A DNA stretch of 64,000 nt from Thereva unica (taxonomy: Eukaryota > Arthropoda > Insecta > Diptera > Therevidae): contig CATLJY010000151.1 of the NCBI GenBank assembly GCA_949987705.1, forward strand, positions 1 through 64,000, read 5' to 3'. Position 1 is the first letter of the stretch; the number at the start of each line of letters is the position of its first letter. The translations under genes were made by a program, and so were the position numbers. The notes under the pieces were generated by a model, which worked only from the letters and a program-made list of their open reading frames with translations, ran no database searches and was not told the DNA's origin. Shown here in pieces: positions 41,151-53,359 of this stretch.

Positions 41151-43612
41151 TGCAGCCGCCCAATCGCGTGGCAGTCTCTACAGCTTACGTATAATAATGT
41201 TTTTAACGGCTGTTCCAATTTTCAGCAACTTCGGAATTATCTTCCAATTATGGCGTTTTTTCGTCTATTTTGACTGGACTACAAGGTGGACTCAGGTTTC
41301 TTAAGAAGCCGCATGTCATTTAGAGTGAATAACTACCACCTAAGAGGTGAACCTCTCTTGTTCATTAATTCCTCTAATACCAATCACGGCAAATTGGGAT
41401 TGTTTTTTGTTTACTAACTAGTGAAGTTGTCTTTAAGAGGACTCTTTTTAATGTGTCCCACACTTTCCCAATGTGTCCCACGTTTTCTGTTGGCGTTTTG
41501 TGCTCTTATATGTTGTATTATACTTTGCGTGTGCATGTCTTTGCTGGGCCACTGAGCAGTGGTAAATGTTTCTCAGCCCAGCTGAGAAGTGTTCGTACTT
41601 CCTGGAAGGGTAACTCTATGTAAAGGCCTCGGTAGCCAATACTTTAACGCGCCCGACTAATTCACTAACCATCCCAGAGGTTCGTTTGATTTTACTCCGC
41701 GAAATGATGTTTCGCTTTTCACGTGCTATCCTTACATCTTTCGTCTTTACAGCAATTTATTCTACTATGCCTGTAAGCATGGAAGCTATCTCCTGTTTGC
41801 TCATTGGCGTTATGACGGCAGCGTGGGATGGGAGCCGGTAGAAAATCCACGTGTTGGCATTGGCATCCTTTATGCAAACCCGGATTTTAGTATACGGACG
41901 TTTCTAAAATCGATAGTGTGGTAGGGGTAGACGTACATTTATAGCTCAAGGCGCCAAATATGCTTGGCCTTTGTACCCATATAGGTGAGGGTCCAGACTT
42001 GTAGAAATAGTCCATTAATCCCAAAGGGTGTCTCAGAGACTGCCTGGGATTGTCTCAGATGTCTAAATGAATTACCAAGGTTGTTGGTCTGGAACATTTC
42101 TACAGCTCCACGGGTTCCCTGCTCTTACGGATATTTAGGATATGCATCTTAACTCGTGCCCCTAATTATGATAAACTTAACTCTTAATCATTCTAGTCAA
42201 ACCGTAATAATGTAGTTAATTTCCTGGAATCTGTACATTGTTTTGGTGTATTGTCAACAGGAGACTTAGTTAATGACTGATTGATTGGGATCTTTCATGC
42301 AAACTAACACATCTATATCTGTATCATAATTAATAACTTCAGCTTGGACTAACAGTATAATTATGAAACCATTCCTACTTTAGTAAATCAATTCCTTTAT
42401 AAGAGGCCATAATGTTCCTCAATGCACTCCTCCTGGACCCTGCGCAGTACATTGCTTTCTAGACAGTTCAATAACCACATAATGCTCCTTGAATATGAAG
42501 TAATAATAATAACAGAATATTGAAATAGCTCTTGCATGTACCTTGAAATAACACACGAACTGAATCCGAACTGAATAGCAATCGTATCCCAGCCACCTCA
42601 ATTCCGTCCTCGCAATCCTCAGCACTCCTCAATCTAAAAAGGAATCCCTTCCCTGCAATAATACATATCCACCCTGGAAAACCCTAAACAGAATATTTCA
42701 TCATAGAATGGAGCAGATTTGCCACACAGCATAATGCCCGCCGGTGAGTCCATCATTGCTGTGCATATTGCCCCTTTCTCCCATCACCTCTAGGTCATCC
42801 AGCAAATGCACTTGACGTTGGCAATGATTAATGCAGTAATGTAAGATTACCCAACCCTCCCTCCTGCAAGGGATGAAAAAAAAATACTTTAAATCCAGCA
42901 TTTTTTATTCAACTCATCTCGAATGCACACTACACACCTTTTTCACCCAAAATCCTTTCTTTTTCCCCTCGCCCCTCCGCCGGGGGCACAAAAGTCCTGT
43001 TTTAAGCGCAAACTTGAATAGTAGTTTTCTTCCGTGTGTTTTGTTCTATCTGAGATAAGTTTTGTCCACCCAACCCAACTGCAGCATTACCACCAGACCT
43101 CAAAGCTGCTTCTGCGAGCGCAAAAATGTATTGCAGTGGTTGGCTGCCATACCCCATCCGTTGGACAGGGATTATGCTTTAGAAAGGACGAACAAAAGGT
43201 CCTTTTTTAATGGTAATTACCAAGCACTTTTTTTGTACCGTCGTTAATAAACGAGCCTCGAACTGCCAGAAAGAAAAGAGTGCAATTTTTCGAGTTAAAG
43301 AGGCCGAGATTTTGTCTTCGAGGTTTCCTCCTTTTTTGACTTAGTTGGGGCTTGCATTGCTCCTGATTATGCTATTGACTATGAAAATTAAAGGTTAATT
43401 AATGATTTATTGGGAACTTTATAATTTTTATGGTTTAGATAAGTTAAAGTGCTTCCACACGACTTATGGTATCGAGTTGGCTCTTGGAATCCTGGAAGGG
43501 ATTCGCTAAAAATTATGGATGAAGTTGGTAAGTGTAGGATCTTCATCGTGGGTCTACACGAACTAACAGCCAATAAACTACAAGTCCTGCCGTCCATCGT
43601 CATTCCTTGATC
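41151..43612. other. No gene seen
   Basis: Unresolved stretch. Open frames are under 70 codons and without motifs. No inverted or tandem repeat stood out. Possible old repeat debris. Confidence 0.4.
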
Positions 43613-44383
43613 TGTTTTTTTATTTATTTTTTGTTTGTGTAAACAAGACACCAATCTTTTAGAGTTAAACATACAGAAATTAAAAACTAAAAAAGAAGAG
43701 AAATTAACCAACAGACAAATCCTTAATAAGTTTCCTTTTGAAAATAGCCACTGAAGTGGCTCCCCGCAAATTATTTCACAGTCTGATTGCGGGAAGTAGG
43801 ATCGACAACCAATTTTGCTCTTGTATGAAAGTGTAAATAAGAATAACAAGCGACGTGACAGCAAAGGTACTATAAAACCAGCCAGGGACTAGTACTAGCA
43901 AGTAAAACTTACCTTGTAAAGTAGGCATAATGCATATACATATGTCAAGCTAGGACAAGAACTCGCAGGGCATGGGAAATTTGCAATATATGGGCTGTGT
44001 TCCGTAATAAAAACCAGTATACTACCAGTGAGAAAGTGTAAATTCAAGCGCTTACGATATGATTAAAAGCAGCATACATGAAGGTGTTACCACTTGAAAC
44101 TGTTTCAGCCTCCAATCTTTTATATTTTTTGATTACCAGAACGTCACACAAGTAAAATATAGCATCAACCAATGACGTCATTTGCACTTCCCTGTATACT
44201 GGGTTAAATTTCGGAACACAGCCATGGAAACTTGGTCATTTCTTCGTAGGCCAACAAAGAATCTAATGTAGTCAATTAAAGCCACATCCAGCCGACGCCC
44301 GCAAATGGCATCCAAGGCAATATAGCTCGAGATACCGTACAGAAAATGCGGCATGGTAAGGCTCTTTACCAGTCTTATGGCCC
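43613..44383 (-). pseudogene. Second copy of element A, 3' fragment
   Basis: On the minus strand LVKSLTMPHFLYGISSYIAL and DYIRFFVGLRRNDQVS (44385-44227) match LIKSLIMPHFLYGTSSYIAL and DCIRFSFGLRRNAHVS of 3628-4218. KSKIGCRSYF (about 43810) matches the region near 3590. The 3' end carries AAAATAAATAAA. It is 5'-truncated by, or fused to, the plus-strand element that begins near 44390, and interrupted by the 231-bp MITE. Confidence 0.8.
43993..44223. mobile_element. 231-bp MITE with 3-bp ATG duplication
   Basis: Inverted ends GGCTGTGTTCCG…CCAGTATAC and GTATACTGG…CGGAACACAGCC. Alignment with the uninterrupted relative at 3764-3786 gives an empty-site match when the element and one ATG (43990-43992 / 44224-44226) are removed, so the duplication is 3 bp. 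Non-coding. Confidence 0.85.
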
Positions 44384-44389
44384 GTCCAC

Positions 44390-46943
44390 AACACACAAAA
44401 ATTTTAGAGGTGTTTCTGGCAGGGATGCCGAGCTCTTTGCTGAGACAAATAACCTATACCAAATTGTCAACGGTCCTACGCGTATTCCTGACTCTGCAGG
44501 TCAAGGACGCCACCTCCTTGACCTTTTTCTTACCTCGCATCCAACAAAATACTCCGTCGAAATCGACTCTCCTCTGGGCAACTCAGATCACTGTCTAATT
44601 AGCGCCCACTTCCCATATCGATCTCCTACCCCAACTACGCCAGCTCCTAGGAGAACCGTTTGGCATTATGGGAAGGCCAACTGGTGGGGGCTGATTCGCT
44701 TTTTTCAATCTACTGACTGGGATCTATGTTTCCAGAACCGCGATGTCAACTTTGCCGCTCTCTGTATTACCAACATTATATTGGCTGTTATGCACCTATT
44801 CATTCCTCATTCCTCCAAATTCATTAAGCCTAGGCAGCATGGATGGTTTAATCGGGAATGCATGAATGCAATTAAAACTAAAGAAGCCGCCTACAGAGAG
44901 TACAGACATTCTCCTAGCGAACTTTCTAGACGTGAGTACATCAGGTTGAGAAATTCCTGTAAATCCAACATAAGGAAAGTCAAGGAATTATACGACGACA
45001 GGCTGAGAAATAAACTCATTAACTCCACTACTGGCAGTAAAAATTTTTGGTCCTTGGTAACCTCCATCAGGAAGAATTTTACCTCACACACAACGCCTCC
45101 ATTCATCTACAATAGGCAGGTGATAACAGAAAGCAAACCCAAGGCCGACTTACTTGCATCTCTGTTCGCCGCAAACTCTTCCTTACCCGATGCTGACATG
45201 CAACCACCAGCCATCGAGTGTTCCTCCCACTCAATGGACGGAGTTTTCTTCAGAAAACGTGAAGTGTACAGCTGTCTCAAAGAGCTTGACTCCAATAAAT
45301 CCACTGGCCCCGACAATATTCCCCCTATGGTTCTTAAAAAATGTGCCTCACCTTTGGCTAAACCTCTGCGCAAACTTTTCGCCCTATCCTACTTCTCCGG
45401 AGTCTATCCCGACTCCTGGAAACTGGCCCATGTTCAGCCCATACCAAAAAAAGGTGACGCTAGTGACCCCGCTAACTACCGCCCAATAGCAATTACTTCT
45501 ATTTTCTCCAAAGTGATGGAGACAATAATAAACAAAAGGCTTTTGAGATATCTGGAACACCACAAAATATTAAATGACAAACAGTACGGCTTTAGACCAA
45601 AAAGATCTACTGGCGACCTCCTTGTTTGCCTAACTGAACACCTCAACCAAAGTATACACCGATTTGGTGAATCTGGCCTGGTTGCTCTAGATATCTCCAA
45701 GGCTTTTGACAGAGTGTGGCACCCCGCTCTGTTAACCAAACTCCAGGCTATTTGTATTGACTTCGTTCTAAGGAACTGGATTAATAGCTTCCTTTCTGGC
45801 CGTTCAATCAAGGTAGTATTGGATGGCGTCGAATCCGACCCCCACACCATCTCCGCAGGTGTTCCCCAGGGCTCAATTCTATCACCAGCTCTCTTCCTAA
45901 TTTTTATAAACGACCTGCTCTGAATCCCTTCCAACCTACTCCACTGCTTTGCCGACGACAGTACATTACGGTACTCCTATGGCTTCGATACTGTAGGACA
46001 AGCACGCGCCAGACCTTGTCTGCATTATCGCAATATCATGTCCATCTCAATCAACAGGGACATCGAACGAATTCTTGAATGGGGCCGCAAGAACCGTGTC
46101 GAATTCAATGCATCCAAAACGAAGTACTGTCTCATCTCTAATAAAACCTCCACCGACCCTCCTTCTATTTCAGTGGACAATAAAAACCTAACGGCAGAAC
46201 CGTCTTTAAACATCCTAGGCTTAACACTATCCGAAGATCTGCGGTGGAATAACCACATATTCCAAATCGCTAAACAAGCATCGCAATGCCTGGGATTCCT
46301 GAAAAGATGCAAATTCCTCCTTCAGCCGTCGGCCAGGGCTACAATATACAAGTCCTACATTCGTCCCCGCCTCGAATACAACTCGCATATTTGGGCTGGG
46401 GCCCCGAGAACCACCTTAGCCTGGCTGGACAAGGTGCAAAGTCGCGCTCTCAAACTTATTGGCGATAGCGCCATTTGCTCCTCAATTGACTCATTAAGCC
46501 ATCGTAGGAATGTAGCAGCCCTTGCAAAATTTTACCGATTTTACCACAACGATTGCTCTTCTGAAATAAGTAACCTCATGCCTCCACGGCAACTTTTCTC
46601 CCGCAACACTAGACTTGCCCGCTCGGCTCACCCTTATAGTCTACAGCCCTTATCTTCGCGCACACTCCGATTTAGAAATTCGTTTATAACAAGAACAACG
46701 CGACTGTGGAACAACTTACCTCAGTCAATATTCCCGAACTCATACAACACCCAAGAGTTCAAGCGCAAGGTTCTCCACCATCTCCTCCAACACCCACCCG
46801 ACTCCCCCTAATCTATCCTATCTTTCTCTCTATCCTTCGAGCTAAGCTTACTATTAGACATTGCACCATGACGTGTACGACATGACGGACTAGCAGTACA
46901 AAGGATGACACCTAAGCTTAGACTATCACATAAAAAAAAAAAA
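44390..46943 (+). mobile_element. Jockey-like retrotransposon, 5'-truncated, poly(A) ended
   Basis: It contains the second half of the endonuclease, the whole RT and a 3' untranslated part with GCACCATGACGTG…AGTACAAAGGATG, then A12 (46932-46943). A second copy lies at 48560-50547 in the same orientation, and a scrambled minus-strand copy at about 14020-14975. 5' truncation within the endonuclease is typical for target-primed insertion. Confidence 0.85.
44400..46811 (+). pseudogene. Jockey-like ORF2 with one in-frame stop
   Basis: The reading frame starts inside the endonuclease (GRHLLDLFLTSHPTKYSV, LGNSDHCLISAHF), then the linker and RT: LAHVQPIPKKGDASDPANYRP, GLVALDISKAFDRVWH and SAGVPQGSILSPALFLIFIN. 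A TGA at 45921-45923 follows DLL. Beyond it the same frame continues with CFADDSTLRYSYG (catalytic block), NRVEFNASKTKYCLI, LKRCKFLLQPSARATIYK and TRLWNNLPQSIFPNSY to the stop at 46811. Apart from the TGA, and an odd insert near 45985-46030, it is intact. Function: RT and endonuclease for retrotransposition. Confidence 0.85.
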
Positions 46944-47874
46944 GCCGGCTTTTTTTGTTTAAATGAATAAGTTTTGATAAGTTTTGCTAATATCTAATAA
47001 ACTTGATGGAATGAGGCCCGTTCTAAACGAAGTGATCTTTTTTGGACTCTTCACAGCGATAGCTTTTCAACAAAACATCACTTGTCAATATCCGACACTC
47101 TAAAAATCGTGCAAAAATTACATTACCCTTTAATTTTTTCAAATCTTGGCAATTTTTTGACGTGGAATTGTTTTCTACTACCTACAGTTTCAGGATATTG
47201 CGGTTCACCCCGGAACTTCCTGTAGTTGTCAAAAAAATAGTTCTTGTTGGTCAAGTCTGACAAGCACTTTACATTTATTAGTTTTGCTAATATCTCCGGA
47301 AAGCTTTGGAATTTCCAAATGAAGTCATTCACTTCGCAGTTTATCAGAGGCACTTCAACACGCTCAATACGAATTCGAACAACCGATTTAGTTCAGCGAA
47401 CGAAGTACGAAGGAAATGTTCTCTAAAAAAATCTTGTGGATTTACCACTATTATAGTTATTTGAACTAGCTTCTTTCAGGATTACTTTGTCACCAGTTCT
47501 AATACTAGTCAATTTCCTAAGTGTTAGTGCTAGTGCAAAACGTATTACTATTTTGCAAGAAGTGAGTTTATTCCGTCTACGTTCATCATACTGGCAAGTT
47601 GATTGTGTGGACCGAAACCCTCGTCCCAATTAGTTTTTAAATTAAGCCAAATTTGTACCTTTGTTGTCTTTGTTGTTCTTTCCTTAACGCCATCTTTTCA
47701 ACTGAAATGCTCGACATAATTTGCACACTATTCAAAATAAGCAATAAATCGTTGGCAACAATAGACAGCTACTTTTCAATAACATATGGCAAGTACAGAA
47801 CGGGGAAATAATAGACACCTACAATATATAAGCAGTAAATGAGTTTGTATACCTGCCGATTATAGCAAAAGGTA
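46944..47874. other. Unresolved; one 76-codon frame and a dispersed repeat
   Basis: A minus frame (47353-47123; FIWKFQSFPEILAKLINVKC, NYFFDNYRKF) looks protein-like but I do not recognise it. The element-like word GTTTTGCTAATATCT occurs twice (46983, 47281). Positions 47586-47640 are a diverged copy of 1190-1257. Confidence 0.35.
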
Positions 47875-48410
47875 AAGATAGATAGGCCGAAATCAGAGGA
47901 AGAATAGAACTTTCTAATAAATGCTTCTTTGGTTTACGCCATCATCTGACGTCCAGAAATATATCAAGACAAAATTGGCACCTTACACAAAACTTATAAG
48001 GTTTTTCTTACTATTTGGCTCGGAAGTGTGGACTTTAAAAAACGCAGACGAAGCATTGGTAGGAAGATTTGAAAAGGAATACATGTTAGTTTGATTTACA
48101 AAAGAATGGAGGTTGATGACTTTTGGAGGAAAATATCCAACTCAGAGTTGAAATCATTAAAAGAGACTACGATGCATTGGGCATGTCGAACGAGGTGCGG
48201 AAGGAACCCAGTAAAGAAAGTGCTAGAGAAAGTACCGTCAGGAAACGGAAATCAGATCGCCCTAAGAAAATATATACATATAGTTCCAGTTAGGAATTAG
48301 AAACTGGAAAAGACGGGCCAGAGATTGAGGATCATGGAATCACGAACGCTGGAAGAAGCCAAGACCAACAATAGGCTGTGAAGCTCCCGATGATGATGAC
48401 AATGAGTTTT
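47875..48410 (+). pseudogene. RTE-like RT, C-terminal relic
   Basis: Across frames the plus strand reads EIRGRIELSNKCFFGLRHHL, TKLIRFFLLFGSEVWTLKNA, DEALVGRFEKEYML, then KKVLEKVPSG and a W-K-rich end (RNWKRRARD-like, EEAKTNNRL). This is the same C-terminal region as at 2289-2837, from a different family member. Many frameshifts. The catalytic part is absent. Confidence 0.65.
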
Positions 48411-48559
48411 ACACATCATTTGTAGTTCAGTTAAAAATATTTAGTCCTCATGGGGCATAGGGTGGGGACAGTTACCCTCCAAGGGACTCTGTTAGGTGCA
48501 ACAGCTCTAAGCTCCATCCAGGATCTCCTAGTGAAGGACCCGTTTGGCTAGATTCACGT

Positions 48560-50547
48560 TTTCCCGTCGCAAGGTGTGGCCAAACCTTCATTCATCCACG
48601 ATAAGAAGGTGATAACAGACAGAAAATCCAAGGCCGAATTATTAGCATCTCTGTTTGCTTCCAATTCTTCTTTACCCCAAACTGATATGCTACCTCCGGT
48701 TCTCGAGCACAGCGCTCATTTAATGGACCGGGTTTTCTTCAGAACTCGCGAGGTGTACAGGTGGCTCAAGGAGCTCGATGTCAATAAATCCACTGGACCC
48801 GATAATATACCCCCTATCGTCTTATAACAATGCGCCTCACCTTTGGCTAAACCTCTGCACAAACTGTTTGCCCTATCATACTTTTCCGGAGTCTGTCCAG
48901 ACTCTTGGAAACTTGCCCATGTTCAGGCGATCTTTTAGTCTGTCTTACAGAACATCTCAGCCGAAGTTTGCATGGATCAGGTGAATCCAGTCTGGTTGCT
49001 TTGGATATCTCCAAGGCTTTTGATAGAGTTGGGCACTTAGCCTTGTTAGCTAAACTCAAAGCTATTGGAATCGACTCACTTTTACAGAAGTGGATTGAGA
49101 GTTTCCTTTCCGGCCGTTCAATTAAGGTAGTATTGGATGGCATCAAATCTGAACCCCACCCTATCTCTGCGGGGGTCCCCCAAGGGTCAATTTTATCAGC
49201 GACGGTACGCTGCGTTACTCTTACATCTACGATACAAGACAGACTCATGCCAGATCCTGTCTTGATGATCGTAAATTAATGTCCAGTTCTATTAATAACG
49301 ACATTAAGCTCATTCTAGAATGGGGAAAGAGGAAACGTGTTGAATTTAACCCCACCAAAACCAAGTACTGTCTTATCTCCAAAAAAAAGTTCAACACCTT
49401 TCCATCCTTGACAGTGGATGAAGTTGAACTAATGGCCGACCCATCCCTACACATCTTAGGCGTGACATTAGCCAAAGACTTGCGATGGAATGACCACATA
49501 TTCCAAATCGCCAAACAAGCATCCCAGTGCTTGGGATTTCTTAAGAGGTGCAAGTTCCTGCTCCAGCCATCGGCCCGTGCTGTTATTTATAAATCCTACA
49601 TTCGGCCTCTTCTCGAATACAACTCCCTCGTTTGGGGCGGCGCGGCGATAACCACCTTGGCATGGTTAGGTTAGGTTAGGTTAGATATGGCTGAGCTTTT
49701 GGTTCAAGCCCACACACTTAGGCAAAAAGGATAGGCCCATTGTGATGCCATAGTGATCCCACTTTAAACTTGATGTTAAAATGTCGTTTCTTCGTTAAAA
49801 CCATCTCGAGGAAGTAATGAATCTTCTAAGCTGCGGGATCCCAAACTTCGAGATTTCCGCAAGGTTGCTTAGAAAGGGTTCACCATATGTGGTTAACCTT
49901 ATCCTGCTTAGGGCCGGGCAGTGACAGAGGAGATGTAGTACACTTTCCGCCTCGTCCAGGTTCTTACAGCTTCTGCAGAAATCGTGGGTCTCAAGACCTA
50001 AACGGGTCGCATGCGTCCCTATCAGACAGTGGTTAGATAAGGTGCAAAAAAGGGCACTTAAATTAATTGACGACGACACTGCCTGCTCCACCATCGACCC
50101 CTTGAGCCACCGTAGGAATGTAGCAGCACTAACAAAATTGTATCGCTACTATTATAGCGACTGTTCCTCCGAAATAAACGCTCTCCTGCCTCCACGGCAA
50201 TCTTATAACCGCAACACCAGATTAGCCCACTCGTCTCATTCCCTTCACCTGCAACTACCCCTTTCACGCACTCAACAAGATATGAATTCGTTTGTTAATA
50301 GAACAACACGACTGTGGAATAACCTCTCGCAGTCAGTATTTCCGAGCTCCTACAACATCCAAGAGTTCAAATGCAGGGTTCATCGCCACCTTCTTCAACA
50401 CCCCTTCGAACCCCCATAACCCTTAACCTATTCCCCTCGTACTAAGCTTGCTGCTAGACATTGCACCATGACGTGACAAACGACATGACGGACTGGTAGT
50501 ACAAAGGGTGATCCCTGAATTTAACACTGCCACATAAAAAAAAAAAA
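48560..50547 (+). pseudogene. Second Jockey-like copy, decayed and split
   Basis: FIHDKKVITDRKSKAELLAS, VFFRTREVYRWLKELDVNKS, LVALDISKAFDRVGH, SAGVPQGSILS and RVEFNPTKTKYCLISK follow the order of the 44400-46811 copy. A stop (TAA) at about 48826 and deletions (one near 48928 that removes the block before the fingers, one near 49198 that removes the catalytic FADD block) inactivate it. At 49670-50029 another element interrupts. After it the frame resumes (KVQKRALKLIDDD…TRLWNNLSQSVFPSSY) to a stop at 50419. The same 3' untranslated part and poly(A) (50536-50547) follow. Confidence 0.85.
49670..50029 (-). mobile_element. 360-bp 3' fragment of an RNase H-class element with (TTAGG)n-like end
   Basis: Flanked by the 7-bp duplication TGGTTAG (49663-49669, 50030-50036). 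The interrupted Jockey-like frame joins cleanly across it. On the minus strand it encodes the usual C-terminus of RNase H-class non-LTR elements: THDFCRSCKNLDEAESVLHLLCHCPALSRIR, a CCHC motif here split for length (CRSC, then H and C), and a final RRFITSSRWF. Its 3' end, read on the plus strand, is TTAGG repeated about four times including the target bases (49666-49684). TTAGG is the usual insect telomere repeat, but the similarity may be chance because the target itself contains GGTTAG. Confidence 0.8.
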
Positions 50548-51989
50548 CACTTTCTTCGCTTGTTTTCGTCGTCTACCCTTCCTTTTTAGCCATGCAGTGG
50601 CGCTGGTGTTACTCCAAGTAGGGCCAAATGGTCTTAGGCTAGGGATAGACGTACTCGGTTTTAAATTTATTTTGACTTTGCCAAATCCTTTACCTGATGA
50701 TCAGTGAAGTTCGCAGTTATATTCCTAGTTAATAAACATCTCTCCATCAAGAGGCTGAGTTTGTAGCGATTTATTTACATATTCCTTAGCACAACAACGT
50801 TCATTAAATGTCATTGAAAAAAATGTCGTTGGAATAAATTTAAAACTGTCTTTCGTGTCTGTAAATATTTTTTTTTATCATATTTCTGACAATGTAAAAT
50901 GAAACCATAGAACAGGTCGTTTTCACATTGAAGAAGTCCTTTTAAGTACCTTGAAAAACGCTAAAATTATTTTGGGGGGCGAAATGTTTAGCATCACTTT
51001 ATATACATACATACATACTTATATATTACGTACACCTTTTCTAGCTTAGATTATTCATATATAATATTGAAAATCCTTGAAAATGATATAATACTTCAAA
51101 AATTGTCCTTAAAAATTTGTTTCTGTTTATTTTCAACAAAAATCAAGAGTTTTACTTTATAAAATCCTTGACAAAGGTTTGCTTTTATGTCCTTGATGAC
51201 TCTCCAAAAAAATTTTTTTTTTAATTTATCCTTTTTTTTTTTCAAAAACATACAAAAGTTCTTTTGTTTATGGATTTTATGCGCCTAGAGAATTTTTTTT
51301 ATACCAGAATCAACTCTCTCTTGATGTACTTTCACATTTTTTTTTAAATATAAACTTTTTATTAATACTAAAATTAAAGATGCCATTTGGGACCTTAGGC
51401 TTATTCAGAAATTAGTTTTCTGATTAAATCTTGTTATATCGCTGTGAGTATGTATAAGGGTTTGCATTCCGGGTAGAAGAAGGTGTTTCCAGCTAATTTT
51501 TAAACCACGACATGAATTAATCAAGATTTTCTCGAAAGAAGCTGAAAACAAAATTTTTAAGGACTGTTCTCCTTTGAGGAAGACTTCAAATTAATAAAGA
51601 CAACTCTCGAGCTATGTTTTTCAGAAAGTTTTGACCCTAGATTAGTATCGTTAAAAAGTAGTATATGGTTCGGTGGGTATTAATTAATATAAAAAAGTAG
51701 AGGTAGTGGGTAGGGGATGCTACACCTCATGTAAGTGGTACATTTAAGTCCGTTTCCACCCCTTTGGCAAGACTTAGTTATCCCGCCCACTTGGATTTAG
51801 ATTTCTTACGTGAAAAGGCGGAAAGGGCACATATCACTAGCAAATTCCAACTTTCACCCTCGCACTTCCACCCCTGCACCAAAAAAGTTATCCGCCATTG
51901 TCGAAAATGGCTCCCTCCACTTGCCCTTTACATATTAAAAACAAAATTAGAAGGATAACAAATCCGTTGAAAAACTCGCCTTTATAGAG
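50548..51989. other. No gene seen; AT-rich
   Basis: Long T runs (51210-51245, 51335-51345) and a few ATAC/CATA microsatellite-like words (51005-51030). No conserved motif on either strand. Confidence 0.4.
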
Positions 51990-53320
51990 AAGGCCGGGAG
52001 CGGCCTATCATTGTACATACTTCCGAAGTCACCACCAATGGGTCGTCTGCTTACTGATTAGCACTGGAAGAGCCTACCATGTGAGAGGGAAATCAAAGAG
52101 AAACAGGTTAAACAGCTTTGGGCCTCGAATGGATCCTTGCGGTATCCCTGTTCGCATTTTAAGCGGTTGGGAGCAGAGATTCCGCATTTGAAATATCCTG
52201 AATCTTTCTCGTAAAAATCTATGTATGATTTTAATTAGGGGAAAAGGGCAGCCTTAGGTGGCTAGCTTCTACAGCAGCCCCCATGCTCCACTCTGTCAGA
52301 GCCTTACTAATTTCTAAGGAGCAAGCAAGGGTGCACCTTTTAACTCTTCGATTTTGAATGATTTTCTCCTGGGACAACAGCAGCGCCTGTTCTGTTGAGT
52401 GTTCCTTCTCACAGCCGAATTGGCACCTCTCGTGCTTACCCAGGATACGTTTTTATAAAAGTCAGTACATGAGGGCCTGGATTGCTTCGGAATAGGGATT
52501 ATCTTGGCGCTCATCCAGCATTCCGGGAAGAAACAATTGGTAATGCAGTTGTTGAGCAGGGGTCACAAATGTATAAGTTGAGCACGGATATTTTTAGGAT
52601 AAAATTAGAGACCTCATCCGGGCCGCCAGATTTTTTCCCGTTTAGGTGCTCACCCAATATTAACATAGTCGAAGGCATGGTGAAATTACCACCTTCAACC
52701 GAGGAATTGTCGGCTGTATTTCTTGGCGAAAAGGGGTGGCTGGGAGCTGGGGGTATCATTCGATCCTATCTATGATCTCGTCCACTTGGGAACATGTCCG
52801 ATTATCAAAATCACAGGGATCCTTCGCGAACATTCTCTCATACTAGTCCCTAAGGACATTAAGCTTCTCCTTGGATTAGTGATAGCTCTTCAATGTATAA
52901 TTTGAAGTTCTCCAAGCTAACCTTTTCTCTCTTTCTCACCGCCAAGTGGTCAATCTCTTTAAGTGCCTGTGAGTGTGGAGAGGGTCTAATTTTACGCAAC
53001 TCCCCCTTATGGAAAGCATTCGCGTCTAGCCTAAGGCTGGTCGTCCACTGGAAGCGTATTCGAGCGGCTTCACGCTACGGCCATACATATGAGCGGCTAC
53101 AAGCGGCTCATTTGTATGGCCGAAGCGCGAAGCCGCTCGAATACGCTTCCAGTGGACGACCAGCCTATGTCTTTCACGAACCAATTTTTTTGGGCAGGTT
53201 ATTCTTGCTGACAGCTCCGCATATTCTGCGGTTTGTCTATTTCCGGTTCGATAAAAGATTCTTCTGAGAGAAACAAAACTTCTGGCTCTAATGAGTTTCG
53301 GACTTAATTCCGAAATACCA
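51990..53320 (-). pseudogene. Jockey-like element B: RT half, decayed
   Basis: Minus-strand pieces run in RT order from high to low coordinates. First comes a linker (LRRIFYRTGNRQTAEYAELS, 53290-53170), interrupted by a MITE. It continues with NFKLYIEELSLIQGEA (near 52890), LNGKKSGGPDEVSNFILK (52680), CWMSAKIIPIPKQSRP (52510) and a decayed block 2. Last is GIPQGSIRGPKLFNLFLFDF (52160-52100). Frames shift several times and stops occur. The endonuclease half of what is probably the same element lies at 57340-57960, beyond the CR1-like insertion. Confidence 0.7.
53035..53165. mobile_element. 131-bp MITE sharing ends with the 6196-7719 element
   Basis: An almost complete palindrome with ends GGCTGGTCGTCCACTGGAAG identical to those of the 1.5-kb element. 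Flanks are TAA (53032-53034) and TAT (53166-53168), a TWA-type duplication with one mismatch. It interrupts the linker of Jockey-like element B. Probably an internally deleted derivative of the longer element. Confidence 0.85.
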
Positions 53321-53359
53321 TTATATTGACAGTCTCATTGACAGTCTCTTTGAGTTCGG

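Noticed and set aside
49660..49684. Interstitial telomere from a chromosome fusion
   Set aside because: Only about four TTAGG units, inside the 7-bp duplication and tail of a retroelement fragment; transposition explains it better.
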